Below are positions 1 to 13,600 of a stretch of DNA of 64,000 nucleotides, one piece after another. A program made the translations under genes and the position numbers. The stretch covers positions 25,142,501 to 25,206,500 of the forward strand of contig JBAIAC010000059.1 of NCBI GenBank assembly GCA_037349315.1, given 5' to 3'. Every line of letters starts with the position of its first letter. Position 1 is the first letter of the stretch. The notes beneath the pieces are model-generated. The model was not told where the DNA came from. It saw only the letters and a program-made list of their open reading frames with translations, and searched no databases. This DNA comes from Chelydra serpentina. Its lineage: Eukaryota > Chordata > Testudines > Chelydridae.

Positions 1-287
1 GGAGGAGGGGAGATCGATCTAAGATATGCAACTTCAGCTACGTGAATAACGTAGCTGAAGTCACCGTACTTAGATCTACTCACCGCAGTGTCTTCACTGC
101 AGTGAGTCGACTGCTGACGCTCCCCTGTCAACTCCGCCTGCGCCTCTCGCTGAGGTAGAGTACCAGCGTCAATGGGAGAGCGCTCGGAGGTCAATTTATC
201 GCATCAAGTCTAGACACGATAAATCAACCCCTGCTGGATCGATTTGCTGCCCGGCGATCCAGCGGGTAGTATAGACATACAACTGGA
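1..287. mobile_element. Partial hAT-like inverted-repeat element (MITE), cut by the window edge
   Basis: The stretch is built from nested inverted repeats. Perfect 13-base arms at 31-43 and 49-61 enclose a 5-base loop, and the pairing continues imperfectly outward to about 19 and 73. Another self-complementary block lies around 100-125. The right end reads like the terminal 'agtatagac' motif of non-autonomous hAT elements that are frequent in turtle genomes (recalled, not searched). The left end is outside the window. It lies in an ANO9 intron. Confidence 0.5.
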
Positions 288-842
288 ACTCTAAGGGTAT
301 CTCTTTTCAGACTGAGCCCCTGTCTCAGTCTGGACCCACCCCCTCCCCTGCCCTTCCCTTCAGGTGTCTTTAGCTGTCTTTCTTCTTGGGCAGGCAAGTC
401 ATGGAGTAGAGTCCCGTTTGCTTTCCTCCCCACCATTAAAAGATTCCTGCCTTATATAAATCTTATTTGTTTCCCAAACTTGACCCCCCCCCCACCCCCA
501 CTCCTTTTAGTGGAAAATTACAAGAAGTCCAAGATAATGTTTAGTATCAGGTGACAGGACCACCTGACCTAGTAGTGTCTCTCAGGAAGGAGAGAGATTA
601 GTATCTTCACAGTCTTGTTGTTTCTTCCTAATGGCCCATCAAGTCTGATGGCCTGTTTTCTGGTGGATGTCTCCCAAATACACACCCAGTTGTAATTGTT
701 ACATAGTCCATAGTCCTAACGTTAGATACAAAACTGATACATGCATACACATTGGATAATCACATTCAGTAAATCATAACCTTTCCAATGATCTCTCACA
801 TGACCCATCTTGCATAAAACATCTTAATTATGCCATATTCAT
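288..842. other. ANO9 intron, no gene seen
   Basis: Intronic sequence upstream of the first visible ANO9 exon. It contains a C-run near 484-497 and otherwise nothing I can name. Short open frames here lack any recognisable protein character. Confidence 0.5.
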
Positions 843-1140
843 ATCATAACAATATTTCTATGAAGAATATGGGGCACTTTAACTTAAATAACTCCTTTGC
901 CTCCCTGGTCTGTATCCCTCTGATGTGTTTATAGAGAGCAATCATATCTCCCCTCAGCCTTCTTTTGGTTAGACTAAACAAGCCAAGCTCTTTGAGTCTC
1001 TTCTCATAAGGTAGGTTTTCCATTCCCTGGATCATCCTAGTGGCCCTTCTCTGCATCTGTTCCAGTTTGAATTCATCTTTCTTAACCATGGGAGACCAGA
1101 CCTGTGCACAGTAAACTTCACTCCCTCCCGGTGCCATTGT
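843..1140 (-). mobile_element. CR1 LINE fragment (C-terminal part of the reverse-transcriptase ORF)
   Basis: The minus-strand translation contains the well-known CR1 ORF2 C-terminal pattern: a 'W.P' segment, then [13 protein letters not shown], then '[13 protein letters not shown]' followed by RRLRGDMI. The copy is 5'-truncated and also lacks the CR1 3' tail. It is a dead fragment in an ANO9 intron. Confidence 0.85.
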
Positions 1141-1510
1141 CTGTGCATTAATCACAGCACAGGAACTACTGTCACTCCTGTTTATAAAGACTGGGGTCAA
1201 TCAGATCAGTCTGCAACATACCTGTATGCATGATATAACCCACAGCCATTTCTAGGAATGTCCAATCCAGGCCGAGTTATGGAGATCCTGTGCTAGCCAG
1301 TCTGGGAGATTTTAGGCTTTGACATGCAGGCTACATGAAGAAATACCTTAGGATCTGCTAGAAGTCCTGTCCCTCTTCTGCCCTGCCAGAACATATCATG
1401 TTCATCGCATGCTTCCATCTCATTGACACATGCGATGCACTATACTGCCCCTTGGCTTGCTTTTCCCTAGTGTATGGCTCTGATGCATATTCTTTTTCCC
1501 CCATCCCCAG

Positions 1511-1615
1511 GAGGAGCTGGCCTTGCAGCTGATCAATAATCCCGAGTATGACCTCAAGATGTACCGGCACTCTTATATCCGCAGCACTATCCTGCTTCTC
1601 TTAGTCCTGCTTATG
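1511..1615 (+). CDS. ANO9: ANO9 exon a (first in window)
   Basis: Acceptor 'ccccag' before GAG, donor 'gtacgt'. 35 codons, phase 0 at both ends. It ends in a leucine-rich hydrophobic run that continues in the next exon as one membrane helix. Confidence 0.93.
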
Positions 1616-4600
1616 GTACGTGCTATTGGCTCAGACACCTCCATGGGCTTGGGGATTTCTACAGCATTGAGCTATAGGCGCATGTGGTTGTGAAGTGAAT
1701 GACACCGAAAGGTGTTTGATGGGGGACAGGACACGGAATAGCTTCGGGGGTTGGGGATGGGCTGCAGAGCCTTTCAGCTCTAAGATGCCAAGTGGATTCT
1801 GGCCCAGGGTGGTGGAGATTCCAAGTCATCACCGTTGTATGGCTGCTTGGTGGCCTGTGTAGTGATCTCAGACCATACATGCAAGCGCTCGCTCCTCCAC
1901 CGCTGGTCAATGTCTGTATTTAACCACTTCACTACTCCCAGAAACTGTGCTGGGCTCAGGCATTCCACCCTGCAGGCTGGGGGTGGGCGCTAGGGGCCTG
2001 GATCTTGACCTGCAGCTGTTAAGTACACAGAACCCATCATCTAGCTGCATTTAAGTCTGTCGTATCCCCCTCCACCTTCATTACCTGCCTCCCCTGCTCC
2101 TCCCGTCTCTAATCCCCGCAAGAGCTCTGACGACACGCTGCCTTCCTAGATCACCGTGCTCATTGGCATCGCCCACGCTCTCGTCATCTACCGGGTGGTG
2201 GCGACTGTCGTGTTCACCCAAAGTGACTTCGAGTTCATCCAAGAACGGGCCAGCACCGTGGCGGTGATGACGGGGGCCGTGCTGCATTACATCACCATCA
2301 TCGTCATGACCAAGGTACGGAGCCCTCCTTGTTCTCCCACAATCAAACACCCTACCCGTCCCTTCTCTCCTTTCACCCTCCCTCTCCTGTGTTGCAGGTG
2401 AACAGGCGTGTGGCGCTGTTTCTCTGTGACCTGGGTAAGGCAAAGCGCATGCTGTATTCACCCTGCATCTAGCATCCTCTAGTGCAGCCAGCTGGATTCA
2501 TCCTGAATGTTGTTGGTGGAGCACTAAAAGGGCTCCCTCCAGGGCCGAGTCTTTCCACTGATATCAACGGGCTTTTTTGCTTTGGCCCTCGCAGCTGCTC
2601 CTACAGAACATATTGAAATATGCTAACGCCACCTATCTCCTGGATGGCCGAAGTTCTCAACCTTTTTCTTTCTGAGGTCCCCCCCACCCACAACATGCTA
2701 TAAAAATTCCATGGCCCACCTGTGCCACAATCACAGTTTTCTGCATATAAAAGCCGGGGATGGCGTTAGGGGGTAGCAAGCAGGGGAATTACCTGGGGCC
2801 CCATGCCACAGGGGCCCCCACAAAGTTACATTGCTCAGGCTTCACCTTTAGCTCTGAGTGGTGGGGCTCAGAGACCTGGGCTTCAGCCCCATGCGGTGGG
2901 GCTTTGGCTTTCTGCCCTGGGCCCCAGGGAGTCTAATGCTGACCCTGCTTGGCTCCTGAAACCTGTTGGAGGCCCCCTGGTTGAGAACCACTGCTGTGTG
3001 GCCCAGCAAAGGGAAGGGTATTGCCACTGCCACCTCCTCCATCCCCTAGGCAAATGAATGAGCCCTGCCCAGAGCTCTAATGATCACAGCAGTCTGAGAG
3101 CAATTCCAGAGTCAAGGGTATTCCTTGGGAGGCCAATAGCCTCCGATAGTTAAATAGAGGGACTCTCTGCTCCAGCCCCCCATTCTGAGCTCAGCTGCTA
3201 CCGAGGCTCATGTAAGGAGAGGTGAGTCTGGCAGAGAGCCAGCACCCCAGCCAGGGCTTCAGAGAACCAAGTCAGAATGTCGGATTGCACCCGGCCGTTA
3301 ACAGGAAGCCAGTGCCGCTGCTGGAGTGCTGGTGAAATCGGTGCCTATCCTGCCCCAGCTCTAGTTTGAGTGTAGCCCCGGGCACAGCTGATTGCCGTAA
3401 CAGAAGCCACAAGTACATGGATCACTGTGTCAAAGGCCTGGGACTGCTGAGGCTCACTAGAACCGGGGCTACACACCCAGGGGATCTGGTTCAGGTCCAG
3501 GGGATTCTGGGTCAGTAAAAGGCTTGAGCACTTTGGAATGAAAGCACGACGGGCTGAAGGTGCCTGTCCAGGATGGAGGGGGCACTCCTGCTGCCGTGAC
3601 TAACCCACCCACCTGTGCTCCTGTTCCCAGAGACGCCACGGACATTCGCGGAGCGTGAGAACATCTTCACTGTGAAAATCTTCACCTTCCAGTTCTTCAC
3701 CTACTTCTCCTCGCTGATCTACATCGCCTTCTTCCTGGGAAGGTGAGCGCGACTATGCCCCGGCCAGGTCCCCAGCTGGGGTCGTTCGGCACAGAAGGAG
3801 CTGTACCCATTACCCGGGCGGAGGCCTGCATTAGTACTGTAACACACACCCAGGGCCAATCACCCTAGGCAGGCCCATAAACCCAGTCAGGTTTGCCTGG
3901 TGCTTCTAACCATTGGTTACAGGAGCGGGGGAAGGGATTGGCTGCTCTGGTGGCGGGGATAAAGAAAGCTGGTGCCGCTAGTGAGTGAGAGAAAGCTCCT
4001 GCAGCCTGGCTTCCTGGATATTGATTCTGTGGGTGAAATCTTGGCCCCCCGGAGGTCACTGGGAATTTTGCCATTGATTTCAATGGGGCCAGGATTTCAC
4101 CCTTGTTTTGGGGGATGGGGGTGTAGTTCTCCACCTCTCTCTGCTTGTCTTTCTCTCGGTTTCTGTCTGTCCCGCTCTTGCTGGGTTGGTGTGTTTGACT
4201 CCGCCTGTGTTTGTCTCCCACCCCCCTCTCTCTTTCAGTCTCTGCACCTGCCTCTCTCTCTCTCCCCTTTGGTGGCTGGGTCTCTGTCTCAGGGGGAGTC
4301 CTTACCCTCCCAGCTCCCTGGCAGGGGCTGGGAGCACCAGCGTCAAGCCTATTTAACTCTGCACTCTCCTGGTCAGGATTAACGGCCGTCCTGGGAACTA
4401 TGTGCGTGTAGCTGGCAAGTGGAGGTTGGAGGAGGTGAGTAAATTGTCCCTAGCAGCTCTAATGCCCTCTCTGCACCACTCCTGCTCCCTGTCACACCTC
4501 TCTGCCCCTTCCCCACCCGCATCCCTGGCACGGTCTCTGTTATAACCGTTGCTTCCTTCTACCCAGGACAACCCTTCCAATCACTCCAGGTTCTTCCTGG

Positions 4601-7600
4601 CCCATGTATCTAGCACCCAGCCCTTTGTCCCAAAGCCAGCCCATCTGTTCTGCACCGTTTAACTCTCTTCTCTTTGCAGTGCCACCCCAGTGGCTGCATC
4701 ACTGATCTCTTTATCCAGATGGCCATCATAATGACCCTGAAGCAGACCCTGAGTAACTTCGTGGAGTACCTCACCCCGTAAGTCAGCGCTCCCTAGGCAC
4801 TCAGGCCAGTAGGATGCACTCACATGTCTGAGCTGTATGTTTCTGCTTGCGGAAGCACTCTGCTCTTATTACAAACTTTAACTGGGATTCCCCCAGGCAG
4901 TGTCTGGGGAAGGCGAGTGTGCGGCCAGTTGCTGAGATAAGTTCAGTCAGCAAATCCTCTTCAGGATACAATGAAATCTGTCGCTGGAGAAAGCAGAAGT
5001 AGATCCGGCCAGGGGACAGGAACAATACCATGCGACACCGTGACAAATCACAGAGCCAGAGCAGTGCATTCCAAATACAGAACAATGGACGGGAAGGTCT
5101 GTACGCAGCGTTCAGCCCAGACCTTGTCACAAAAACGATTTGAGAAAAGAACAAATAAATCAAATGGGGCTTTGCTCCAGGACAAGTCAGACAGAAAAAG
5201 GGCTGAACTCACTCAATACATTATTCCCCGTGAACAGCTTGTCCTAGCTCTAACTGGCACCTTGACCCGGCACTAAAAATTCACTCCGTTTTTCTTTTTA
5301 AATTAATTTTCTTTGACATTTGGAATGGCCCTCCTCGCTATTTAGTATGTTTGCCACCTCCTGAATTTTTAGGCCCCAACTTTACTTGCCTTGGGGAGCA
5401 GTTGCACCAAAATCGCCCTGTTGATTTTTAGTGGGATTACTCACATGAGTACGTGCTCGTCAGTGTCAGAATGGGATTCACAGTCAGGCCGTAGGTAAAC
5501 TACAACTATTGGGCCATCTTATAGATGGAACCTGCCTTCTGCTATCGGTAAGAATTCCCTCAATAACACCAGCAGAAGGTGATATGTTAGAGAGAGAGGA
5601 AGGGGGAGAGTATGTGTGAGACCTTACAACAGAACCAACCCACTGCTCAAGTCTCCATGTCGGTGTTCCAGAGGTGTTACCGTTGGCCCAGTGCAGGGAG
5701 CTGCTCTGGTAGCCCCCACACTTGGCTCTTTAGTATATATCCCTCACCCTTCTGCCCTTGTGTTACTGTCTCTGCAGCTGGGTAAAATTAAAGTTCCGAA
5801 AGTCACCTGCCAACCCAAAGGACAAAGACAAGGCTCACATGGAGAAAAAAACCCAGGACCTCTACAAGAACTACCAACTCAACGAGGTCAACGTCTTCAG
5901 CTTGTTTGACGAGTTCTTGGAAATGAGTATGTGGCACTCTGGGGTCATGGGTGTAACTAGTGGGCAGCAGGGGACGCCTGGTTCTCAGGTGCTGTGTTCT
6001 GGGCACATGCCTGCCCATTCCCATTGCCTCTTCTCTTTGGGTCAGTTTTTCTCCACGGGCAGCAGGTTTTAGCTGCTTGCTCAACCCAGGTTTCCTTGCG
6101 CCCAGTACACAAAGCGTGCTCTGAATGCCCTGGAGCTGGGTGTGACCATGCTCCAGGGGTCCAGTTCCTGATGTTGGGGCAAAAGGGGAGTCATACCCTT
6201 GCAGCTAGCAGGACTTGGGCCCCGTGAGAGAAACTGGCCACCCCTGTGTCAGAGCGGTAATACCAAACGCCCATTCACATCCCTGGGAGTGGGGGAAGGC
6301 CCTAGGTCTCCACATGTGGCTTGTGGAACGCGGTCAGGCTTGGTGACTCTGCATTCACCATTGAGGGGAAGGTGCGAGGGAACCAGCCCTGAAGCTCATC
6401 CAGTCTGTAGCCCATCCCTGAGCTAAGACTGCAGAGCCCAGGGAGAAATGGGCACAGACTGGGCAGATTCACCCACACACCTGCTAGGGGTCACTTGCAC
6501 ACATCCTGCCCTGAGCAAGACCTGGCAGGTAACTGTGCGGCCTGGGAAGGATTTGTGCCTCAGGGACGGCCAATTCCTTTCCTGCCCTGTCCCGCCCTTG
6601 CTTCTGGTAGCATTTGGGTAACCAGCCGTGTAGCCAGGTCCTTAGTACAGGGAGCTATAAAAAGGCGCCTCCCCCTGTGACACTCCAGCTGTTCGGCACT
6701 TCCATGGCAGGTCCTTCACTCGCTCTGGGTCTTCAGTGGTACCCGCCGCCAAAGTGCCACCGAACAGCTGGAGCGCCATCGGGTAAGTGCAAGAAGTGGC
6801 ACCTTTTTTTAGCTCCGCGGTGCCCTTTTTTAAAGGGGGAGTGGAGCTAAAAAAGGCGCTGCTTCCTATTTAAGGCGCCGCTTCTGCTCACAGGGCGGGA
6901 GTGGCCACTACCTCCGCTCCCACCCTGGCTATGCTACTGGCTGTAACCACTAGCTACTACTCTCCCCTCTCCTCCCTCTATCCCTGTTCAGCTGAGCCAG
7001 CCTGTACTTTGGGGAATCGGGGCAGAGTTAAGGTCCCACCCCTCTGTGATCACTCCTGCATGGATGGCGTTGGGGTAAGTAGAACTGGGCATGCAGCTCC
7101 TGATCTCCCCCACTTCTATGGCTATAGCCATGAAGCGAGCAGATCACATGGAGGGCTAGAGGGGGTGACTGACTCATCCTCTCACGCTCAGGGCCATGCC
7201 AACATCCGGCTCTGAGGCATCGCGTGTACAGTCAGTACTTGGGCCTATGGTCTAGCTGGATGTCCCCACAGCTCCCTCACGGTGCCTGTGCTTTGTCCTG
7301 TTCTCAGTGATCCAGTACAGCTTCACCACCATCTTTGTGGCTGCCTTCCCCCTCGCCCCGCTAATGGCCTTCATCAATAACCTCTTTGAGATCCGTCTGG
7401 ATGCCATCAAGATGGTGCAGCTGCAGAGGCGCATAGTGCCTAGGAAAGCCAATGACATCGGTGAGCGGGGGCCAAGGGGAGGGGCTCTCCATGAAGAGCA
7501 TGGGCCCAATAAAGAAGGCACTATGGGGGGAAGGGCTAATCTTACCCCAAGACTTAACAATGACACTCACTACTGCAACGGACTCTTTCCCGAAGTCATG

Positions 7601-10600
7601 GTGCCAGAACATTGTCTGCTCCCGTTTCTGCTACTCCAGTTAGGGATAGAGGGTGCATTTGAAGAGCTGGGGGAGGAGGGGGAAGGACTGGAACAGCAGG
7701 GGGCTGTAAGTCAGGACTGAGGCGCATTGATAGAGGCATGGATAGAATCTAGATACACTCTGCTTTGGCCTAGAACGCATTGCTAGTTCCTCACGTTCAT
7801 ACGCAGCCCGTCTGCCCACATCAATGGGTGTATACAGTACTGGATAAGGCTCATCACTGTAGTGCTCTTGCTCAGGCGAGGCTGCTGTGCTGGGCCCCAC
7901 AGAACACAACTCCAGAGATCAGCCTGGTCAAGCCCAATCCTCCTCCCATTCGTGGTAATGGCAAAGCTCGCAGGGCAGTGTCCTGGGCACCAAAGCGGCT
8001 GTGGGAGCACCTAGCTGGGCACGTCTCTGACTTCTATTCTCTTGCAGGCATCTGGCTGCAGGTTCTGGAGGCCATTGGTATTTTGGCCGTCATTGGCAAC
8101 GGCCTGGTGATCGCCATCACCTCCGACTTCATCCCCATGCAGGTCTACAAATACACGTACAGCCCGTGCATGCTGCAGAACCGCACCGATATCAAGTAAG
8201 TGTCACCCCACAACTGCCACAGCCTTTCCTGGACCGCAGCCACCTCGCTCGCTTCCTGTGTCTGTGAGCCTGTCCCCGCAGCGTGGGGAAAGCCATCTCT
8301 CCCAGCGCCACTGGGTGGCAAAGCCCAGCCAGGAACGCGGGAGCTTTGCTGAGACTCTATGTTCCCTCTCACTCCTTGTGGCTCCTGGAATGGGGGGACC
8401 AGTTCCGGGAGCTGCAGCTGCACCCAATGTTGAGGGTTCCCTGTAGGAGTGAGGCTGCATTGTGTTCTTCCCAGCAGTCCTTGCCCTAAGCCAGTTTTGG
8501 CATCAGGTGAGGTAGTGTCCTCTAGAGGGATGAGCAAGAACTGCAGCCAAAGTTATTTTCCACTCCCATTTGCACAGGGCAGAGCAGATCAGTTGACAAG
8601 TTGGTATCTGCTTTGTACACAAATAATGCAAACAGCTGCTAATTGTGCTCAGATGGCTACCAAAAAGATACCCGTGCGCTGGCTGTTCTGGCTATTCAAA
8701 CTAATTAATGCCTACTTTTGAAATAGACACTAAAGTAATCCACACAGAAATCCATAGGGAAGCTCTTACATTTTGTGTAAAAACAGCTGTTAACTGTGGC
8801 TGTTAGCACTGCAAGAGTGCACTTGGTCGTTTTTTTCAGTCTGTGCTACCCGGTTCCTACCATGTGATCTAATTCTCTACATGTGGAGTCAATAATTGAT
8901 TGATTGTTTTAATTGTGTATGGTTTGGTCAAGCCGTAAAAGAGTGGATTAGTTCCAGTCTGGAACCGTCTCTCAGCCCCTCTCTAAGAAGCACCCCACCC
9001 GCCTCCCCCCACTACAGAAAGGATGTGGACAAATTGGAGAGAGTCCAGTGGAAGGAAACGAAAATGATTAGGGGGCTGGGGCACATGACTTACGAGGAGA
9101 GGCTAAAGGAACGGCTTATTTAGTCTTCAGAAGAGAAGAGTGAGGGGGGATTTGATAGCAGCCTTCAACTACCTGAAGGGGTTAGGGTGACCAGAGAGCA
9201 AGTGTGAAAAATCGGGATGGGGGTGGGGGGTAATAGGAGCCTATATAGGAAAAAGACCCAAAAATCGGGATTATCCCTATAAAATCGGGACATCTGGTCA
9301 CCCTAGAAGGTGGGTTCCAAAGAGGATGGAGCTAGGCTGTTCTCAGCAGTGGCAGATGACAGAACAAGGAGTAGCGGTCTCAAGTTGCAGTGCGGGAGGT
9401 CTAGGTTGGATATTAGGAAAAACTATTTCACTAGGAGGGTGGTGAAGCACTGGAATGGGTTACCTAGGGAGGTGGTGGAATCTCCAGCCTTAGAGGTTTT
9501 TAAGGCCCGGCTTGACAAAGCCCTTGCTGGGAGGATTTAATTGGGGTTGGTCCTGCTTTGAGCAGGAGATTGGACTAGATGACCTCCTGAGGTCTCTTCC
9601 AACCCTAATATTCTATGATTATAAATCCCCTCCCCCCCACCTTAAATTGCACTGCTCCAAAAATCCATCCCCTCTCCCTTTTCACCAACAATCTCTCCTC
9701 CCTGTGCATTCCATGCCTTGTCTTGTCTCTGAGTTGGATCCTGCACAGGGTAGTGTGTCCTCTGTTCCCTTGACTTCACTGGGCATCATCCAGAATCAGC
9801 CCTTTACATTGCTTTCTAGGACGGGGAATGTTTCTTGAGCTATAGGCCCATTCATGCAGGGCCTGAGCACGTCCTGGGATTTAATAAGAGCCCCCACGGG
9901 AGTTGAAGGTGCTCAGACTTTGCAGAGACAATTCTTATGCTTAGGAAACACTATTAAAAATCATAAAATTATACAAACAGCTCTGAGGCTTTGTTCCTGC
10001 ACCATCAAAATCAATGAGGCTTTTGCCATTAATTTCAATAAGAGCAGGATCAGGTCTTAGATTCCCACCCTGAAAAGAACAACCTGGAAGAGAGCTAAAG
10101 ATGCCCATCTCTCCTAATCCTCACCTGGGTATCCTTGCCTGGACGACCCCACTGGGGCACTATGAAGCCACTGTCTAGTGCCACGTTTTCTCCCTATGCA
10201 GCTGTTTGACAGGTTACATCAACAACAGCCTCTCGGTGTTCCGTGTCCAGGACTTTGAGTGGCAGATGAAGCTGCCCGAAAAGCTTCCAGACTTTATGAG
10301 GAGTGAGATCACTGAATGCAGGTAAAAGGGGATAATAGCATGGATCCATCATCCAGTCTCACATGTCCATAGGTGCTGGAAATAGGGGTGCTGGAGGTGC
10401 TGCCATGCCCCCTGTCTTAAAATGGTTTCCATTGTGTACAGGGTGTACCGTTTGGGTCAATGGTTCTCAGCACCCCCACTATACAAATTGTTTTCAGCGC
10501 CCCTGTACACATCCTCCCACCCATCCCCAACAAATATTGCAAATATTGTCACCTTAAAACAGTCAAGATATTTTTTGTAAACACTGGCATGCCTCCCTTC

Positions 10601-13600
10601 CGCTCTCCCAGTAAGTGGGGGGGCTGAAGACAAGATTTTAGCTGATGTAAATCAGTTTGGATCCCCCCTGAAGTCAATGGATCTATGCTGCTTTACACCA
10701 GCTGGGGATTTGTGAGTGGATAACGGGAAGGTCAGCTGGAGGAAGCCCTATTGCCTCAGTCGTCTATAACTGAACAAGGCTTCCCTGGGCCAAGCAGGAG
10801 AGGGAGGGTCACAGTTGCGGAGGTGGGTCGGGTGGGTGCAGAGAGATGGACTGTGACCAGTGGGGGATGGGATTTGTTGGGACGTGCACACAGTGCTGAT
10901 GGGTGTTGTCCTGTAGGTATCGGGATTACAGGAACTCCGATGACTACAATTACTCTGTCCAGTTCTGGCACGTTTTCGCAGCCCGGCTCGCCTTCCTTAT
11001 TTTATTTGAGGTGAGTGCTGTGGACGGTGGCTCTGGAGTCAGCAATGTCCGGGCTGCATGGGGAGCCTCGTGCGGCATGGGGAAGGAGACGGAGGCGGTG
11101 GGGGAAAGAGAGTCGCACGTTCTTCCCTGGGGAGTGATCTGGCAGTGGAGGGTGTGAGCGTGCATGGCTGGGCACTCTTGAGGGTGCTGTTTCCGCACTG
11201 GCTTCCTTCTCTTGTCCCCAGCCTGACCCCTTCAGTGAGGCAATTAGCTCCTTTATCGTGGCACTGCCCCTTTGCATCAGCTCCCCGCTCCCTTCACCTG
11301 CCTTCAGACCCTCCCCTGTGTTCTCCTGCACTCACCCACACCTGTCATCGCTTTCCCTCTCCTCTACCCCTGTGCCCCTGCTGACCGTCACTCACTCCTG
11401 CTGTTAGTCCCTTGCTCACTTGCCATCTGCCCTTCAGGCCATGCCATGCACAGGTGACTAGCAGGAAAAACAGCCACTGCCCTTGGCTGGGGGCAAAGTC
11501 AGCTGTCCTGGCAGTGGTACCCAGGGCCGGTGCAAGGAAGTTTGGCACCCTAGGCGAAACTTCCTTGCACCAGCCCTGCACCGCCCACCCCTGCCCCCTG
11601 CTCCACCTGCCCCCAGTGGCAGCTAACCCCCCCCACCCCCCCGCAGCGGCAGCTCAGCCCCCCTGTGGGCCGCGGCAACCTCCCCACCCGCCCGTGGGCC
11701 TGGCGCCACGTGCCCCCACTGGGCTGCGGCGGGCTCAGCTCCACGCGCCCCGAGCCGAGGCGGGCTCAGCTCCCCGCGCCCCCCGCCCCAGCCGAGGCGG
11801 GCTTAGCTCCCTGCGCCCCCCGTCGGGCTCAGCTCCATGCGCCCCCCTGCCCCAGCTGGCCCGGCTCCCCGTGTCCCCCCGCGGGCGGCGGCGGGCTCGG
11901 CCCCCGCCGGGCTGCGACGTGCTCGGCTGCGGTGGGCCCAGCTCCCCGCGGACGGCGGCTGGCTCGGGCTGCGTTGGGTCCGGTTCCACGTGGCGGGGCT
12001 GGCTCCCCATGGCCCCCGTGGGCGGCGGCGGGCTCGGCCCCCGCCGTGCGCCGACGTGGTCAGCCGCGGTGGGCCCGGCTCCGCGCGCCCCCCGCCGGAC
12101 CGTGGCGGGCTCGGCCGCGGTGGGCCCGGCTCTGTGCGCCCCCCGCCGGACCGTGGCGGGCTCGGCCGCGGTGGGCCCGGCTCCGCGCGCCCCCCGCCGG
12201 ACCGTGGCGGGCTCGGCCGCGGTGGGCCCGGCTCCGCGCGCCCCCCGCCGGACCGTGGCAAGCTCGGCCACGGCGCCCCATTCCCCACCACGCCCCCGCC
12301 GCTTCGCGGCAGCTCACCTCCATCGGGCAGGGGCAGCAGGGACAGCAGCAGCTTCTGAGAAGCTGCGTTCTCGGCGGCGGTTTGAATCCCCGCCAGGAGT
12401 CTCCGCCCCCCAAATCCTGGCGCCCTAGGCGACCGCCTAGGGTCGCCTAGTGGGAGCGCCAGCCCTGGTGGTACCAGGGCAAAGCTGGCATTTCAAAAGG
12501 GAGTGTGGGGTGCAGCCAGAGCCAGACACAAAGCTAAGAGAAACCAGGGACTGTGGGTCCTCATGGATCTGCTACCCTCTCTGGCCCAGGTTTCCCAGGA
12601 CTAGAATGAGAAGGGGTTGATGTTTTGGGGGCCCCATAGTAGCCTCTATTTGGGGCCCTAAGGGGAGGCATTACCCCATAAATCATCCCTGGATGCCGCA
12701 CTGTGTGTGTATTTTATGACTCCGATCGAACTCCCACTGAAGTCAATGGGAGTCTTGATTGATTTCAGTGAGAGTTGGATTGGGCTCACGTACTTGGTAT
12801 ATGCCAACGTAGCAGCTGAGCATGGCCATGGAGTGAATTCCTTGCTAATTGCTGCTGGGTCACTGATCACAGCATGTCTCCCCTGAGAATGGGTTCTGAC
12901 TGCATGGTGGGCTCTGCTTGCTCGTTTCAGCACGTGGCTCTGTGCATCAAGTTGATTGCAGCCTGGTTTGTACCTGACATCCCCCAATCGGTTAAGAATA
13001 AGCACCTGATGACAAAATATGAAAATCTACAGAAAAACTCGGGGGGAAAACTCAGGTAGGTGTTGTGCTAGGAATAGTTGTGAAGGGTCCTGGAGTGCTC
13101 TCTCTCCTGGAGGGCAGTATGATCTAGAGCAGGAGACCTGGCTTTTTGTCCTGATTGGCTGTGTGACCTTGGGGTTACTCACTGCACCTCCTCTGCACAG
13201 ATATCATTAATATTAGCTGCCCTCCCTCAACCACCGCTCCACTCAGAGGGCTACTCTGAATAGGAGTGGGCAGAGCAGAATGGTCTATGTTGGGGCTTGA
13301 CAACAGCTTCCGTTCTGCCCAGGCTGGCATCAGTATAAGGGATAAAAAATGATCTGTGTTGGCCAAGTGTCATCTCTACTCCACTGGCAAAGCCTAGGCA
13401 TCGTAGGGTCTTAACTACCAATTCTACCACAGGTCAAGCTCCTGACATCTAACCTGCCTGTTCAGTAGGGGAAATGTGAGATGGAGGCTGGTGGCATGTG
13501 ACTTCTTAGAAGAGAGTCCTGCAAGCATTGGTTAGCCTCCCAAAGGAAGCAGTGGAAGCACTACCCCTGGTTTCACTTAAAACTAAACTGGGGGATAGAA

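Noticed and set aside
11735..12413. Minus-strand open frames of 117-178 codons
   Set aside because: Same 51-bp array read backwards.
11412..12450. Plus-strand open frames of 338 and 261 codons
   Set aside because: They lie across the GC-rich hAT element and its 51-bp array; the 17-residue repeat appears in several frames and strands. No protein family seen.
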